Assembly: GCA_016869045.1 (NCBI GenBank)
Contig: VGFC01000023.1
Span: forward strand, 1 to 35,560
DNA length: 35,560 nt
Direction of reading: 5' to 3'
DNA from: Armatimonadota bacterium
GTDB lineage: Bacteria; Armatimonadota; Zipacnadia; Zipacnadales; VGFC01
Part shown: positions 7,230-15,034 of the stretch, piece by piece
Layout: the number at the start of each line of letters is the position of its first letter
How positions within the stretch are numbered: the stretch's first letter is position 1
Program-made: the position numbers and the translations under genes
The notes under the pieces: model-generated
Databases searched by the model: none
Told to the model about the DNA's origin: nothing
Seen by the model: only the letters and a program-made list of their open reading frames with translations

Positions 7230-8602
7230 GCGTTGACGACCGGTCTGAGGATCGCCACGGCCTCCTCGCACAATCGCCGGGCGGCGCCGGTGGTGTCGCA
7301 CTCGGCGATCACGCGGATGATAGGCTCAGTGTTGCTCGGCCGGATGTGCAGCCACTGGCGCGTGTCGGGCCAGAGGACCTTCAGACCCTCGGTGAGGTCC
7401 AGCTTGTTGTCCGCATACTCGCGCCGAACAGCGGCCATCGCGTGCGGGACCCGGCTCGAGGGGCACTCGATCTTCGTCTTGTGCATGCCGCTTGGGCGGA
7501 AGCGGCGCATCCAGGCGGAGATGGTCCCATGCTCCGCGAGTCCCTGCAGTACCAGGGCCATGCCGGCCATGGCGTCGCGGCACAGATGCACCCGCGGGTA
7601 GACGACGCCACCGTTCCCCTCGCCGCCGACCACGGCTCGCTCGCGCAGCATGGTCTCCACGACGTTGATCTCGCCGACCTTGGTGCGGATGACCTGGCCC
7701 CCGTGACGGTCAGTGACCTCGTCGATCATGCGGCTTGTGGACACGTTGGTCACGATCGGTCCCGGCGTCTGGGCCGCGACCGTGTCGCAGGCGAACGCCA
7801 GCGTGAACTCCTCCCCGATGGCGCGCCCCTTCTCGGACACGATCGCCAGCCGATCCGCGTCGGCGTCCTGGGCGAAGCCTACGTCCGCGCCCGTCTCCTT
7901 CACGGCGCGGCACAAGGCCCGCAGGTTCTTGGCAATCGGCTCGGGGTCGTGAGGGAAGTCGCCGTCCGGTTTGCCGTGAATGACCTTCACCTTGCAGCCC
8001 AGCTCGCGCAGCAAGTCGGGGGCCATCACAGCGCCCGCGCCGTTGCACGTGTCCACAACGACCTTCGGCCGCCGTGCGCGGATCGCGTCCACGTCCGTGC
8101 TCTGCACGACCAGCCTGACATGTCGCTCGACGGCGTCGCTATCGGTCTCCACGGGGCTGATCTCCGACGTGCGCGCCAGCCGGAACTCGCCCTGATGGTA
8201 CACGTCGAGCAGCTCGGTCGCCTGGTACGAGTTGAGGAAGACGCCATCGGATTGCGCGAACTTCAGCGCGTTCCACTGCGCCGGGTTGTGGCTCGCGGTG
8301 ATGGCGACAGCGCCCGCAGCCTGTCGGTGTTTCACCGCGACCAGCACCGTCGGGACGGGCACCACGCCCAGGTCGATCACACGGCAGCCCGTCGCCAGCA
8401 GGCCGCCGACTACGGCCGAGCGGACCATCTCTCCTGTCTGGCGGGTATCGCGCCCGACCAGCACGACGCCGCCCTCGACGTAGCAACCGAACGCCTCCGC
8501 GAAGCCCACGACGAGCTGAGGCGTGAGCGATTCGCCCACGACCCCGCGCACGCCCGAGATGCTGACCTTCAGCGTATGAACCGGCGACCGCGCCGTTACC
8601 AT
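7226..8602 (-). CDS. Phosphohexomutase (phosphoglucosamine/phosphomannomutase family), catalytically complete copy
   Basis: 458 residues of the alpha-D-phosphohexomutase superfamily, which interconverts hexose 6- and 1-phosphates through a phosphoserine. All four active-site elements are present: catalytic serine loop TASHNP (Ser104), metal loop DADADRL, sugar loop GEGNGG and phosphate loop RPSNTEPIIRV. It could be GlmM-like or mannose/glucose-specific; the second D of the metal loop is followed by Ala rather than the usual Gly. It lies 22 bp downstream of a paralogue of almost the same length and overlaps the glycosyltransferase start by 4 nt, so the three genes form one unit. Confidence 0.9.
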   Translation of the reverse strand: MVTARSPVHTLKVSISGVRGVVGESLTPQLVVGFAEAFGCYVEGGVVLVGRDTRQTGEMVRSAVVGGLLATGCRVIDLGVVPVPTVLVAVKHRQAAGAVAITASHNPAQWNALKFAQSDGVFLNSYQATELLDVYHQGEFRLARTSEISPVETDSDAVERHVRLVVQSTDVDAIRARRPKVVVDTCNGAGAVMAPDLLRELGCKVKVIHGKPDGDFPHDPEPIAKNLRALCRAVKETGADVGFAQDADADRLAIVSEKGRAIGEEFTLAFACDTVAAQTPGPIVTNVSTSRMIDEVTDRHGGQVIRTKVGEINVVETMLRERAVVGGEGNGGVVYPRVHLCRDAMAGMALVLQGLAEHGTISAWMRRFRPSGMHKTKIECPSSRVPHAMAAVRREYADNKLDLTEGLKVLWPDTRQWLHIRPSNTEPIIRVIAECDTTGAARRLCEEAVAILRPVVNA

Positions 8603-8624
8603 GGTATGCCCTCGCGACCCCGCT

Positions 8625-9992
8625 TCACATGACCGCCCGCCGCACGCGCCAGGCGAAGCGCTCGGCCAGGTCGTTGGCGGCCTGCTGCGTCGGGCCCTCG
8701 CTGATGACGCGGATGATCGGCTCGGTGATTGAGGCCCGAACGTGCACCCACATGCCCTCGTCGATGATCTTCACGCCGTCCTCGAGATCGATGGCGCCGC
8801 CAAAGACGCCCTGCTCGGCTTCCTCGCGGATCTGCTCGACAACCGCCGAGACCTTAGCCGGCGGACACGGGATGGTGAGCTTGACCATGTGGATGCTCGG
8901 CAGTTCGGCGACAATGCTGCTCAACGGGCGGCCGACGTGAGCCATGAGTTCGAGCACGTGAGCCAGCGTCGCCAGGCTGTCGTGCGCGCAGTTGATACGC
9001 GGGAACATCACGCCTCCGCTGCCCTCGCCCGCAACGGCGGCCTCATTGCTCAGCGCGGCTTCCGCCACGAAAGACTGCCCGACCCGCGTCCGGATCACTT
9101 CCCGCCCGTGGCGCTCCGCGACCTCGTCAACGGCATGAGTAGTGGAGACATTGGTCACCACGGGCCCCGGGTCCCCCCGGCTCAGCACAGCCTCCGTCGC
9201 CAGGCAGAGGGTCAGTTCATCACCCGGCGCCTCGCCCTTCTCAGTGACCACCCCGAGGCGGTCCCCGTCGGCGTCCTGAGCGAAGCCGACATCCGCCTTA
9301 GCGGCGGCGACCAGCGCGCGCAGTTGGCCGAGGTTCTTCGGGCCGGGCGCTGGCTCGTGGGGGAAGGGCTGGTCCGTGTCGGTGTTGATCGGGACCACGC
9401 GGCAGCCCAATGACCCCAGGAAGCCGGGGGTGAAGCCCGAGCACGCTCCGTTGCAGCAATCAACCGCAACCGTGAAGGCGGCTTTGCGTATCGCCTTCGC
9501 GTCGATGTGCCGGCGCAGCACCCGGGCGTGCTCCTGTGGCAGCAGGGCTTCCGTCTCGACGGCCGGGCACACTTCCCGGTAGGGCGCCTTGTGGAACTCG
9601 CCCTGGTGGAGGATGTTCAGCAGCTCCTCGCCCTGGTTGGCGTTCAGGTAGAGGCCGTCCTGTCGCACGAACTTGAGGGCGTTCCACTCGAGGGCGTTGT
9701 GGCCGGCAGTGACCGCGATCCCGCCGCCGGCCTCGGTGGACTTGACCGCCCACTGCATCGCGGGCGTGGGACAGACGCCGAGCTCCACCACCCGACAGCC
9801 GGTGGCCAGGAGGCCCGCTGCCACACAGGAGGTCACCATCGGCCCGGAGGGCCGGGTATCGCGCGAGATCAGCACCGTCGCCGGCCCCACCAGTGTCCCG
9901 AACGCCTGCGCGAAGTTCGTGAGCAGTCGGGGATCGAGCGTCTCCCCCACGATGCCTCGAACGCCGGTGATGGAGATCTTCAGAGATGCCAT
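8625..9992 (-). CDS. Phosphohexomutase paralogue with catalytic Ser replaced by Gly
   Basis: 455 residues, clearly homologous along its whole length to the neighbouring 458-residue gene (SITGVRGIVGETL against SISGVRGVVGESL; LLATGCRVVELGV against LLATGCRVIDLGV). The catalytic loop reads TAGHNA instead of TASHNP: residue 97 is Gly (codon GGC, 9702-9704), so the phosphoserine nucleophile is missing. The metal loop DADGDRL and sugar loop GEGSGG are intact. The phosphate loop is RASITEP rather than the usual R-P-S-G/N-T-E-P. The frame is open and shows no decay, so it is probably expressed. It could be a non-catalytic partner of the next gene, a regulator, or an enzyme with another mechanism. GHMP kinase ends 12 bp upstream. 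Confidence 0.85.
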   Translation of the reverse strand: MASLKISITGVRGIVGETLDPRLLTNFAQAFGTLVGPATVLISRDTRPSGPMVTSCVAAGLLATGCRVVELGVCPTPAMQWAVKSTEAGGGIAVTAGHNALEWNALKFVRQDGLYLNANQGEELLNILHQGEFHKAPYREVCPAVETEALLPQEHARVLRRHIDAKAIRKAAFTVAVDCCNGACSGFTPGFLGSLGCRVVPINTDTDQPFPHEPAPGPKNLGQLRALVAAAKADVGFAQDADGDRLGVVTEKGEAPGDELTLCLATEAVLSRGDPGPVVTNVSTTHAVDEVAERHGREVIRTRVGQSFVAEAALSNEAAVAGEGSGGVMFPRINCAHDSLATLAHVLELMAHVGRPLSSIVAELPSIHMVKLTIPCPPAKVSAVVEQIREEAEQGVFGGAIDLEDGVKIIDEGMWVHVRASITEPIIRVISEGPTQQAANDLAERFAWRVRRAVM

Positions 9993-10004
9993 CAGCGGAC
10001 CCCG

Positions 10005-11102
10005 CTACTCCACAGTGACCGTCAGTCCCGGGTGAGACTCCACGATGTAGGCCTTCCCGCCTGCCGACTCGATGGCCGCCGCCACCTGCTCCTGGCGACC
10101 CGGCGCCAGCGCGAACATGCACCCGCCCCCGCCCGATCCGTTGATCTTGGCTCCGAGTGCGCCGGCGGCCAGCGCAGCCTCAACCATGCGGTCGATCTTC
10201 TCGGTGGAGATCTGGATGTTGCGCGAGAGCTGCTCGTGGTGCTCTTGCAGCAACCGGCCGATCTCGGCGACATCCGGGTCCTCGGCGCCCAGCAACCGGC
10301 GAGCCGCCACGCACAGGTCCCGGTTGATGAGGTTCCCCTCCAGCATCTCCTGACCGCGCACTTCGAGGTTGGCGAAGACGCCGCGTGCGTCCTCAACCGG
10401 GGTCTCGTGAATGCTGAACCCGTTGATCTCCTGCCTCGCGACGGCCACGGCGCGCGCCATCGCCTGCCGCGAACGGGCGAGGGTGGTGGTCGTGTCCTTG
10501 GGGGTGAGGGAATCGCCCAGGACGAAGCCCTCGAGCATCGCCGGGAGGCGCGTGCACTCGATCTCTCCCTCGGTCCTGATGTGCAGTAGCCCGCCGAGGG
10601 CCGAGGTGTAGTGGTCCATCATCCCGCCGGGCTCGTTGAACTCAATGACTTCAGCACGGTGCGCCAGCCGCGCGACCGTCACCGGATCGCGGGGGAAGGC
10701 GTCGCTCTGAGAGACCGCCAGGAAAGCGATCCAGGCATTGAGCATTGCCGACGAGCTCCCGCAACCCGCGTTGATCGGGATGTTGCCTCGCACCGTGATG
10801 TCGTAGCCGTAGCGACACCGCAGCCCCTCGCGACGCAGCACGTTCACCGCCGAGCGCAGGTAGTCCCGTCGGTGGCGGTATGTCAGCTCGTTGCCTGGGT
10901 CGATCTCGTCATGGTCGTCGATGTCAGGCAGATCGATGCGAAACAGGCTGTCCTCGCGCCGCGTGCCTGTGAAGGCGATCTCGCGCGTTACGGCGAGCGC
11001 GATCACCGGCAGACCCAGGAAGTCCTGATGCTCGCCGAAGAGGCAGAGCCTCCCCGGCGCAGAAGTCGTAAGCCGACCCGGTGGCAGCAAGAGTCGCTCC
11101 AT
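10005..11102 (-). CDS. GHMP-family sugar 1-kinase, galactokinase-like
   Basis: 365 residues from ATG 11100-11102. Motif 1, SAPGRLCLFGEHQDFLGLPV, matches the galactokinase-type signature (GR-x-x-L-x-GEH-x-D). Motif 2 is the ATP loop INAGCGSSSAM. Motif 3 near the C-terminus is INGSGGGGCMFAL. Family members phosphorylate the anomeric carbon of a sugar (galactose, mannose-type, fucose or heptose derivatives) or related alcohols. The specific sugar is not determinable here, but the phosphohexomutases and NDP-sugar-using transferase directly downstream fit a salvage or activation route. The TTG two codons upstream is an alternative start; both lack a strong ribosome binding site. Confidence 0.85.
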   Translation of the reverse strand: MERLLLPPGRLTTSAPGRLCLFGEHQDFLGLPVIALAVTREIAFTGTRREDSLFRIDLPDIDDHDEIDPGNELTYRHRRDYLRSAVNVLRREGLRCRYGYDITVRGNIPINAGCGSSSAMLNAWIAFLAVSQSDAFPRDPVTVARLAHRAEVIEFNEPGGMMDHYTSALGGLLHIRTEGEIECTRLPAMLEGFVLGDSLTPKDTTTTLARSRQAMARAVAVARQEINGFSIHETPVEDARGVFANLEVRGQEMLEGNLINRDLCVAARRLLGAEDPDVAEIGRLLQEHHEQLSRNIQISTEKIDRMVEAALAAGALGAKINGSGGGGCMFALAPGRQEQVAAAIESAGGKAYIVESHPGLTVTVE

Positions 11103-11150
11103 TCGCAAGTGTCGTTGGTGACATGGGCGGCCCGCCCGTGGCCGCCGTTA

Positions 11151-11987
11151 CTACAACCCCTGTCGCATCAACCAGTACACCGCGAAGTCGCCGTAGTGCA
11201 TGATCGCCGTCCCGACGGCCAGCCCCAGACCTACCTGCGGGAGGCCGCGCCGCCAGAGACGCTCGATGGGCGAGTCGGGTCGAGGCGGCGTGTTGCGCCA
11301 ACGCTCGAGCAACGTCCGCCCGCTCTCGATGCCGGCGCGAAGCTGCGCGGGGGACGGCTCCTTGGTGGTGAAAACGGTCTGCACGACCCACCCGATCTGC
11401 CGCCGGAAGGTCACGCCCACAACCAGCAGGCCGAGGAGCAGCCACGGCGACATTCTCACGTCCGGCGTAAAGGCCAGTAGCAGCGGCGCGATCCCGGCCA
11501 GCAGGTTCGTGCCGCAGCGCAAGTGCTGTGGCGGCATCCTGCGCACCACGTTCTCCTCCACGCCGCCCGTCTGCTCGATAGCGTTGACGACCTTGTGCTC
11601 GGCGCCGTGGTATCCGGCAATGGGGCTCAGGCGCAGAAGCGAAAGGAACGCCAGGAAACGGACGCCGTGGACGGCGATCCGCCAGCCGACATACGGGTCC
11701 GGGTAGGCAGGGGGCTGCGTGTAGGTGTAGATCGCCACCAGCGGGACGGCCGCAATCAGCTTGCCGGCGAGGTAGACGATCGTGTAAGCCACCAGCGACG
11801 ACACCGAGAACAGCACGATGAACCCCGCCCCGGCAGCGATCAGCCCGGAGTCGGTCGCGCTGCGGACCCTCCCCGTGGATAGGAAGACCCCTCGCAGAAG
11901 GGCCAGCCCCGAGATGCGATCCGGGCGCGGCGTCTCTGTGTACTCGGGAGGGGGAGGGAGATAGGGCGCTTGTAGGACAGGTCGCAT
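11151..11987 (-). CDS. DUF1385 integral membrane protein
   Basis: 278 residues from ATG 11985-11987. The DUF1385 core is recognisable: GYHGAEHKVVNAIE (about 125-138) followed by the HLRCGTNLL motif (about 155-163), a His/Glu/Cys set that could bind metal. Hydrophobic segments suggest several membrane spans at about 45-70, 75-90, 105-122, 160-175 and 180-193. The family is widespread in Gram-positive-related phyla and has no established function. The gene begins the minus-strand operon and is transcribed from a promoter that shares its -10 region with the rpmB promoter. A much longer frame to 12590 runs through the promoter and rpmB and is spurious. Confidence 0.85.
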   Translation of the reverse strand: MRPVLQAPYLPPPPEYTETPRPDRISGLALLRGVFLSTGRVRSATDSGLIAAGAGFIVLFSVSSLVAYTIVYLAGKLIAAVPLVAIYTYTQPPAYPDPYVGWRIAVHGVRFLAFLSLLRLSPIAGYHGAEHKVVNAIEQTGGVEENVVRRMPPQHLRCGTNLLAGIAPLLLAFTPDVRMSPWLLLGLLVVGVTFRRQIGWVVQTVFTTKEPSPAQLRAGIESGRTLLERWRNTPPRPDSPIERLWRRGLPQVGLGLAVGTAIMHYGDFAVYWLMRQGL

Positions 11988-12027
11988 GTGCTGCCTGGTG
12001 CCGGGCGTTGCGCGGCAGCGTGCTTGC

Positions 12028-12056
12028 TTTACACGCGCGGCGCGATGTGCTATTAT
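12028..12056 (+). promoter_or_regulatory. Sigma-70 promoter for rpmB
   Basis: -35 TTTACA (12028-12033), a 17-bp spacer, then -10 TATTAT (12051-12056) preceded by TGC, an extended -10 element. It sits in an unusually AT-rich pocket of otherwise GC-rich DNA. Transcription would start near 12063, leaving a leader of about 138 nt before rpmB. That leader contains a 7-bp hairpin (GGCTCGT...ACGAGCC, near 12098-12120). Confidence 0.75.
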
Positions 12057-12081
12057 ACGCACCCGTGGCGCGGGATGGCAA
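12052..12081 (-). promoter_or_regulatory. Divergent sigma-70 promoter for the DUF1385 operon, sharing the -10 region
   Basis: On the minus strand, -35 TTGCCA (plus positions 12076-12081) is separated by 18 bp from a perfect -10 TATAAT (plus 12052-12057). The -10 overlaps the rpmB -10 (12051-12056) on the opposite strand by five bases. The DUF1385 start codon is about 60 nt downstream of the expected transcription start. Confidence 0.65.
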
Positions 12082-12200
12082 GGCTTCCGCGCCGCGGGCT
12101 CGTGTTCTACGGGACGAGCCACGATGGTGGCCCGGTGCGCGGCGGTCTGCCTCGGCAGGCGAGCGGCGGCCGACGAGCGCACCGTGAGGGAGTGTATGAG

Positions 12201-12398
12201 ATGCCGAAGGTCTGCGAAGTCTGTGGCAAGCGCCCGGCGCGCGGCAACTGGGTGAGTTTCTCGCACCGCCGGAGCCGACGTACATGGAAGCCAAACCTGC
12301 AGAGCGTTCGCGCCGTGGTGGGCGGGCAGAACAAGCGCATCAATGCCTGCGTCTCCTGCCTGAAGGCCGGCAAGGTCACCAAGCGCCCGGTCGGGTGA
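12201..12398 (+). CDS. rpmB: 50S ribosomal protein L28, zinc-binding (C+) form
   Basis: 65 residues from ATG 12201 (MPKVCEVCGKRPARGNWVSF). Length, basicity and the block SHRRSRRTWKPNLQSV identify ribosomal protein L28 of the large subunit. The pairs C5-x2-C8 and C50-x2-C53 form the zinc ribbon of the C+ form; genomes often also carry a C- copy used under zinc limitation. A GAGGGAG stretch lies about 8-14 nt upstream of the start. The gene is monocistronic, with the formate dehydrogenase operon starting 173 bp downstream after a hairpin. Confidence 0.95.
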   Translation: MPKVCEVCGKRPARGNWVSFSHRRSRRTWKPNLQSVRAVVGGQNKRINACVSCLKAGKVTKRPVG

Positions 12399-12425
12399 AC
12401 ATCGATAGAGCGAACGTCCGTGCAC

Positions 12426-12453
12426 GAGGGCCGGGCAGGAGTGCCCGGCTCTC
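12426..12453. repeat. Dispersed hairpin downstream of rpmB
   Basis: GAGGGCCGGGCA-GGAG-TGCCCGGCTCTC forms a 12-bp stem with one mismatch. The core GCCGGGCA-GGAG-TGCCCGGC differs from the hairpin in the 125-bp element near 2760 (GGCGGGCA-GGAA-TGCCCGCC) by a compensatory base-pair swap and one loop base. No T-tract follows, so it is more likely a repeat than a Rho-independent terminator, although it may still help end rpmB transcription. Confidence 0.6.
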
Positions 12454-12571
12454 TCGCCGTCTGCCCACCCGCGACCAGGAGGACACCCAGCAGGTCCTGC
12501 CGAACACGCGGTCCGCTTGCGGGTGTTGGCCTCGAACGAGTTGTGCGTTGGCCTTGGAACGGAGCGCCCCC

Positions 12572-13129
12572 ATGCCGATGAAGGACCCACTCGCCCGCCG
12601 CTGGCGCAAGGGCGGCCCGGGCGAACTCCGTCGCCCCGACGACGGGGCTGACCTGTCGCTGCTCGAGGACGCGCTGCAAGGCCTCCCCCGCAACGAGATG
12701 TCCGTCATCCCGGCCCTGCAGCGTGCGCAGGAAGTCTACGGCTACCTCCCCGAGAGCGTCCTGGCGCAGATCGCGGATGAGCTGCGCGTGCCCTGGGCGC
12801 GCGTGTACGGCGTGGCAACCTTCTACGCGCAGTTCCACCTGAAGCCCCGCGGCAGGCACATCGTCCTCGTCTGTCGCGGGACGGCTTGCCACGTGGGGGG
12901 CGCCTCTGAGATCTTGGGTGCTCTGGAGGAGCGACTGGGGATCAGGGAGGGGGAGACGACCCCCGACCTGATGTTCACCCTGGAGACGGTGGCGTGCCTG
13001 GGAGCGTGCGCGCTGGCGCCGGTGATAGTTGTGGGCGGCAGATACTACGGGCATCTGGACGAGGCCAAGACCCTGGCGGTCATCGACATGTACACGGACG
13101 GCAACGCCGCGCCGGAGGTCCAGCCATGA
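12572..13129 (+). CDS. NuoE-like [2Fe-2S] thioredoxin-fold subunit of NAD-linked formate dehydrogenase
   Basis: 185 residues from ATG 12572. After a helical N-terminal region (VIPALQRAQEVYGYLPESVL, typical of NuoE/HndA/HylC) comes a thioredoxin-like ferredoxin domain with cluster ligands C101 and C106 (CRGTAC) and C142 and C146 (CLGAC). It carries electrons between the flavin subunit and the rest of the complex. Its stop overlaps the start of the next gene (ATGA at 13126-13129). The order NuoE-like, NuoF-like, FdhA is that of soluble NAD(P)-dependent or bifurcating formate dehydrogenases rather than of a 14-gene complex I, since no membrane subunits follow. Confidence 0.9.
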   Translation: MPMKDPLARRWRKGGPGELRRPDDGADLSLLEDALQGLPRNEMSVIPALQRAQEVYGYLPESVLAQIADELRVPWARVYGVATFYAQFHLKPRGRHIVLVCRGTACHVGGASEILGALEERLGIREGETTPDLMFTLETVACLGACALAPVIVVGGRYYGHLDEAKTLAVIDMYTDGNAAPEVQP

Positions 13130-14988
13130 CCGGGGTGACCAGGATTCGCAGCTCTAAGGACCTGGCCCGGCTGCGCGGGACGGCCCAGGAGGCGCGTCGC
13201 AGGTACCGCAAACGGGTGACGATCTGCAATGGCACGGGCTGCCGGGCTTGTGGGGGGCTGGACGTGACAGCCGCTTTCCGGTCCGAACTTGCGCGGAAGG
13301 GCCTGACCGACGTTGTGCAGGTGATGCCGACGGGATGCCAGGGGTACTGTCAGCGCGGTCCGATCGTCGTCGTAGACCCGCCGGGCGTGTTCTACCAGCG
13401 GGTGACAGCGGAGGATGTTCCGACGGTGGTCGCGAGCACGCTGGAGGCCGACGAGGTGGTGGAGAAGCTCCTGTACACCGACCCCCTGACGGGGGAGCAC
13501 GTGCCGCTGGAGAAGGACATCCGGTTCTATGCCGGGCAGCAACGGATCGTGTTCGCCCTCAATGGTGAGATCGAGCCCAGTTCGATCGACGACTACATCG
13601 GCATGGGCGGTTACGAGGCGCTGGCCAAGGCCCTGGAGGACATGTCGCCCGAGCAGATCATCCAGGAAGTGACCGACGCCGGCCTGCGAGGCCGGGGCGG
13701 CGCAGGCTTCCCCACCGGTGTGAAGTGGCGGTTCGTGCGCGAGGCGGCGACCTTCCCGAAGTACGTCATCTGCAACGGCGACGAGGGGGACCCGGGTGCG
13801 TTTATGGACCGGAGCCTGCTGGAGGCCACGCCGCACAGCGTTCTCGAGGGCATGCTGATCGCGGGCTACGCCATGGGAGCCTCCGAGGCGTACATCTACG
13901 TGCGGGCCGAGTATCCCCTCGCGATCGAGCACGTGGGGAAGGCGTTAGCGGACGCCAGCACGCTGGGCCTGCTAGGCGAGGACATCCTCGGCACCGGCTT
14001 AAGCTTCCACGTCCACATCAAGGAGGGGGCTGGGGCATTCGTCTGCGGGGAAGAGACGGCGCTCATCACGTCCATCGAGGGGCGTCGGGGAACGCCGCGC
14101 CCGCGCCCGCCCTTCCCGGCCCAGTCGGGCCTGTTCGGCAAGCCCACCAACATCAACAATGTCGAGACCTTCGCGAACGTCCCACCCATCATCCTCAACG
14201 GGGCCGCCTGGTACGCCGGCATGGGCACGGAGAAGAGCAAGGGCACGAAGATCTTCTCCCTGACCGGCAAGGTGCAGAACAACGGCCTGGTCGAGGTGCC
14301 CATGGGCACAACGCTCCGCCAGGTGATCTTCGAGATCGGCGGCGGAATGCACGAGGGCCGGGACTTCAAGGCGGCGCAGATGGGCGGCCCGTCCGGCGGA
14401 TGTGTGCCGGCGAAGCACTTGGACCTGCCAATCGACTACGAGTCCCTGCAGAGCATCGGGGCCATCATGGGCTCCGGCGGTCTGGTCGTCATGGACGACC
14501 GCACGTGCATGGTCGACGTTGCCCGCTTCTTCCTGGCGTTCACGATGAGCGAATCGTGCGGCAAGTGCGTGCCTTGCCGCATCGGCACCAAGCAGATGCA
14601 CGACACGCTTGATGGCTTCACGCGGGGCGAGGGAAGCGTCGATGATCTGACGCAGCTCGAGGCCCTCGCCCAGAACGTGAAGCGCGGGTCGCTGTGCGGC
14701 CTCGGGCAGACCGCGCCCAATCCCGTGCTCTCGACGATCATGCACTTCCGTGAGGAGTACGAGGCCCACATCGTCGAGAAGCGCTGTCCAGCCGGTGTCT
14801 GCAAGGCTCTGCTGAGCTTCCGAATCGACTCGGAGAAGTGCGTCGGCTGCATGGCCTGCGCGAAGGTCTGCCCCGTCAACGCCATCACCGGCGAGAAGAA
14901 GCAGCCGCACACCATCGACCCCACGCTCTGCATCAAGTGCGGCCAGTGCTTCGAGAAGTGCAAGTTCGACGCGGTGCTGAGAGGCTGA
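13126..14988 (+). CDS. NuoF-like flavoprotein subunit (HylB/HndC-type) with N-terminal 2Fe-2S and C-terminal 2x[4Fe-4S] domains
   Basis: 620 residues in four parts. An N-terminal thioredoxin-like ferredoxin has C34-x4-C39 and C71-x3-C75. The NuoF core has the FMN loop GRGGAGFPTGVKW, the NADH-binding GAGAFVCGEETAL and the [4Fe-4S] motif ESCGKCVPCRIG. A short linker carries RCPAGVC. The C-terminus is a bacterial ferredoxin pair (CVGCMACAKVCP and CIKCGQCFEKC). This layout is that of NADH-oxidising/NAD-reducing subunits of HydB, HndC and HylB. The subunit passes electrons between NAD(H) and the iron-sulfur chain of FdhA. The extra ferredoxin domain is compatible with ferredoxin coupling, but bifurcation cannot be shown from sequence alone. 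Confidence 0.93.
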   Translation: MTGVTRIRSSKDLARLRGTAQEARRRYRKRVTICNGTGCRACGGLDVTAAFRSELARKGLTDVVQVMPTGCQGYCQRGPIVVVDPPGVFYQRVTAEDVPTVVASTLEADEVVEKLLYTDPLTGEHVPLEKDIRFYAGQQRIVFALNGEIEPSSIDDYIGMGGYEALAKALEDMSPEQIIQEVTDAGLRGRGGAGFPTGVKWRFVREAATFPKYVICNGDEGDPGAFMDRSLLEATPHSVLEGMLIAGYAMGASEAYIYVRAEYPLAIEHVGKALADASTLGLLGEDILGTGLSFHVHIKEGAGAFVCGEETALITSIEGRRGTPRPRPPFPAQSGLFGKPTNINNVETFANVPPIILNGAAWYAGMGTEKSKGTKIFSLTGKVQNNGLVEVPMGTTLRQVIFEIGGGMHEGRDFKAAQMGGPSGGCVPAKHLDLPIDYESLQSIGAIMGSGGLVVMDDRTCMVDVARFFLAFTMSESCGKCVPCRIGTKQMHDTLDGFTRGEGSVDDLTQLEALAQNVKRGSLCGLGQTAPNPVLSTIMHFREEYEAHIVEKRCPAGVCKALLSFRIDSEKCVGCMACAKVCPVNAITGEKKQPHTIDPTLCIKCGQCFEKCKFDAVLRG

Positions 14989-15034
14989 GAACAACCCCCG
15001 CGTGGGGCGACGAACTGCCGGTTGAGGGACCCTG

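Noticed and set aside
12426-12453. Rho-independent terminator of rpmB
   Set aside because: The stem is strong but no run of T follows on either strand; it matches the dispersed hairpin family better.
11988-12590. N-terminal extension of the DUF1385 gene up to 12590
   Set aside because: The extension would run through the divergent promoter and antisense to rpmB; its translation has no membrane or domain character. ATG 11985-11987 fits the family.
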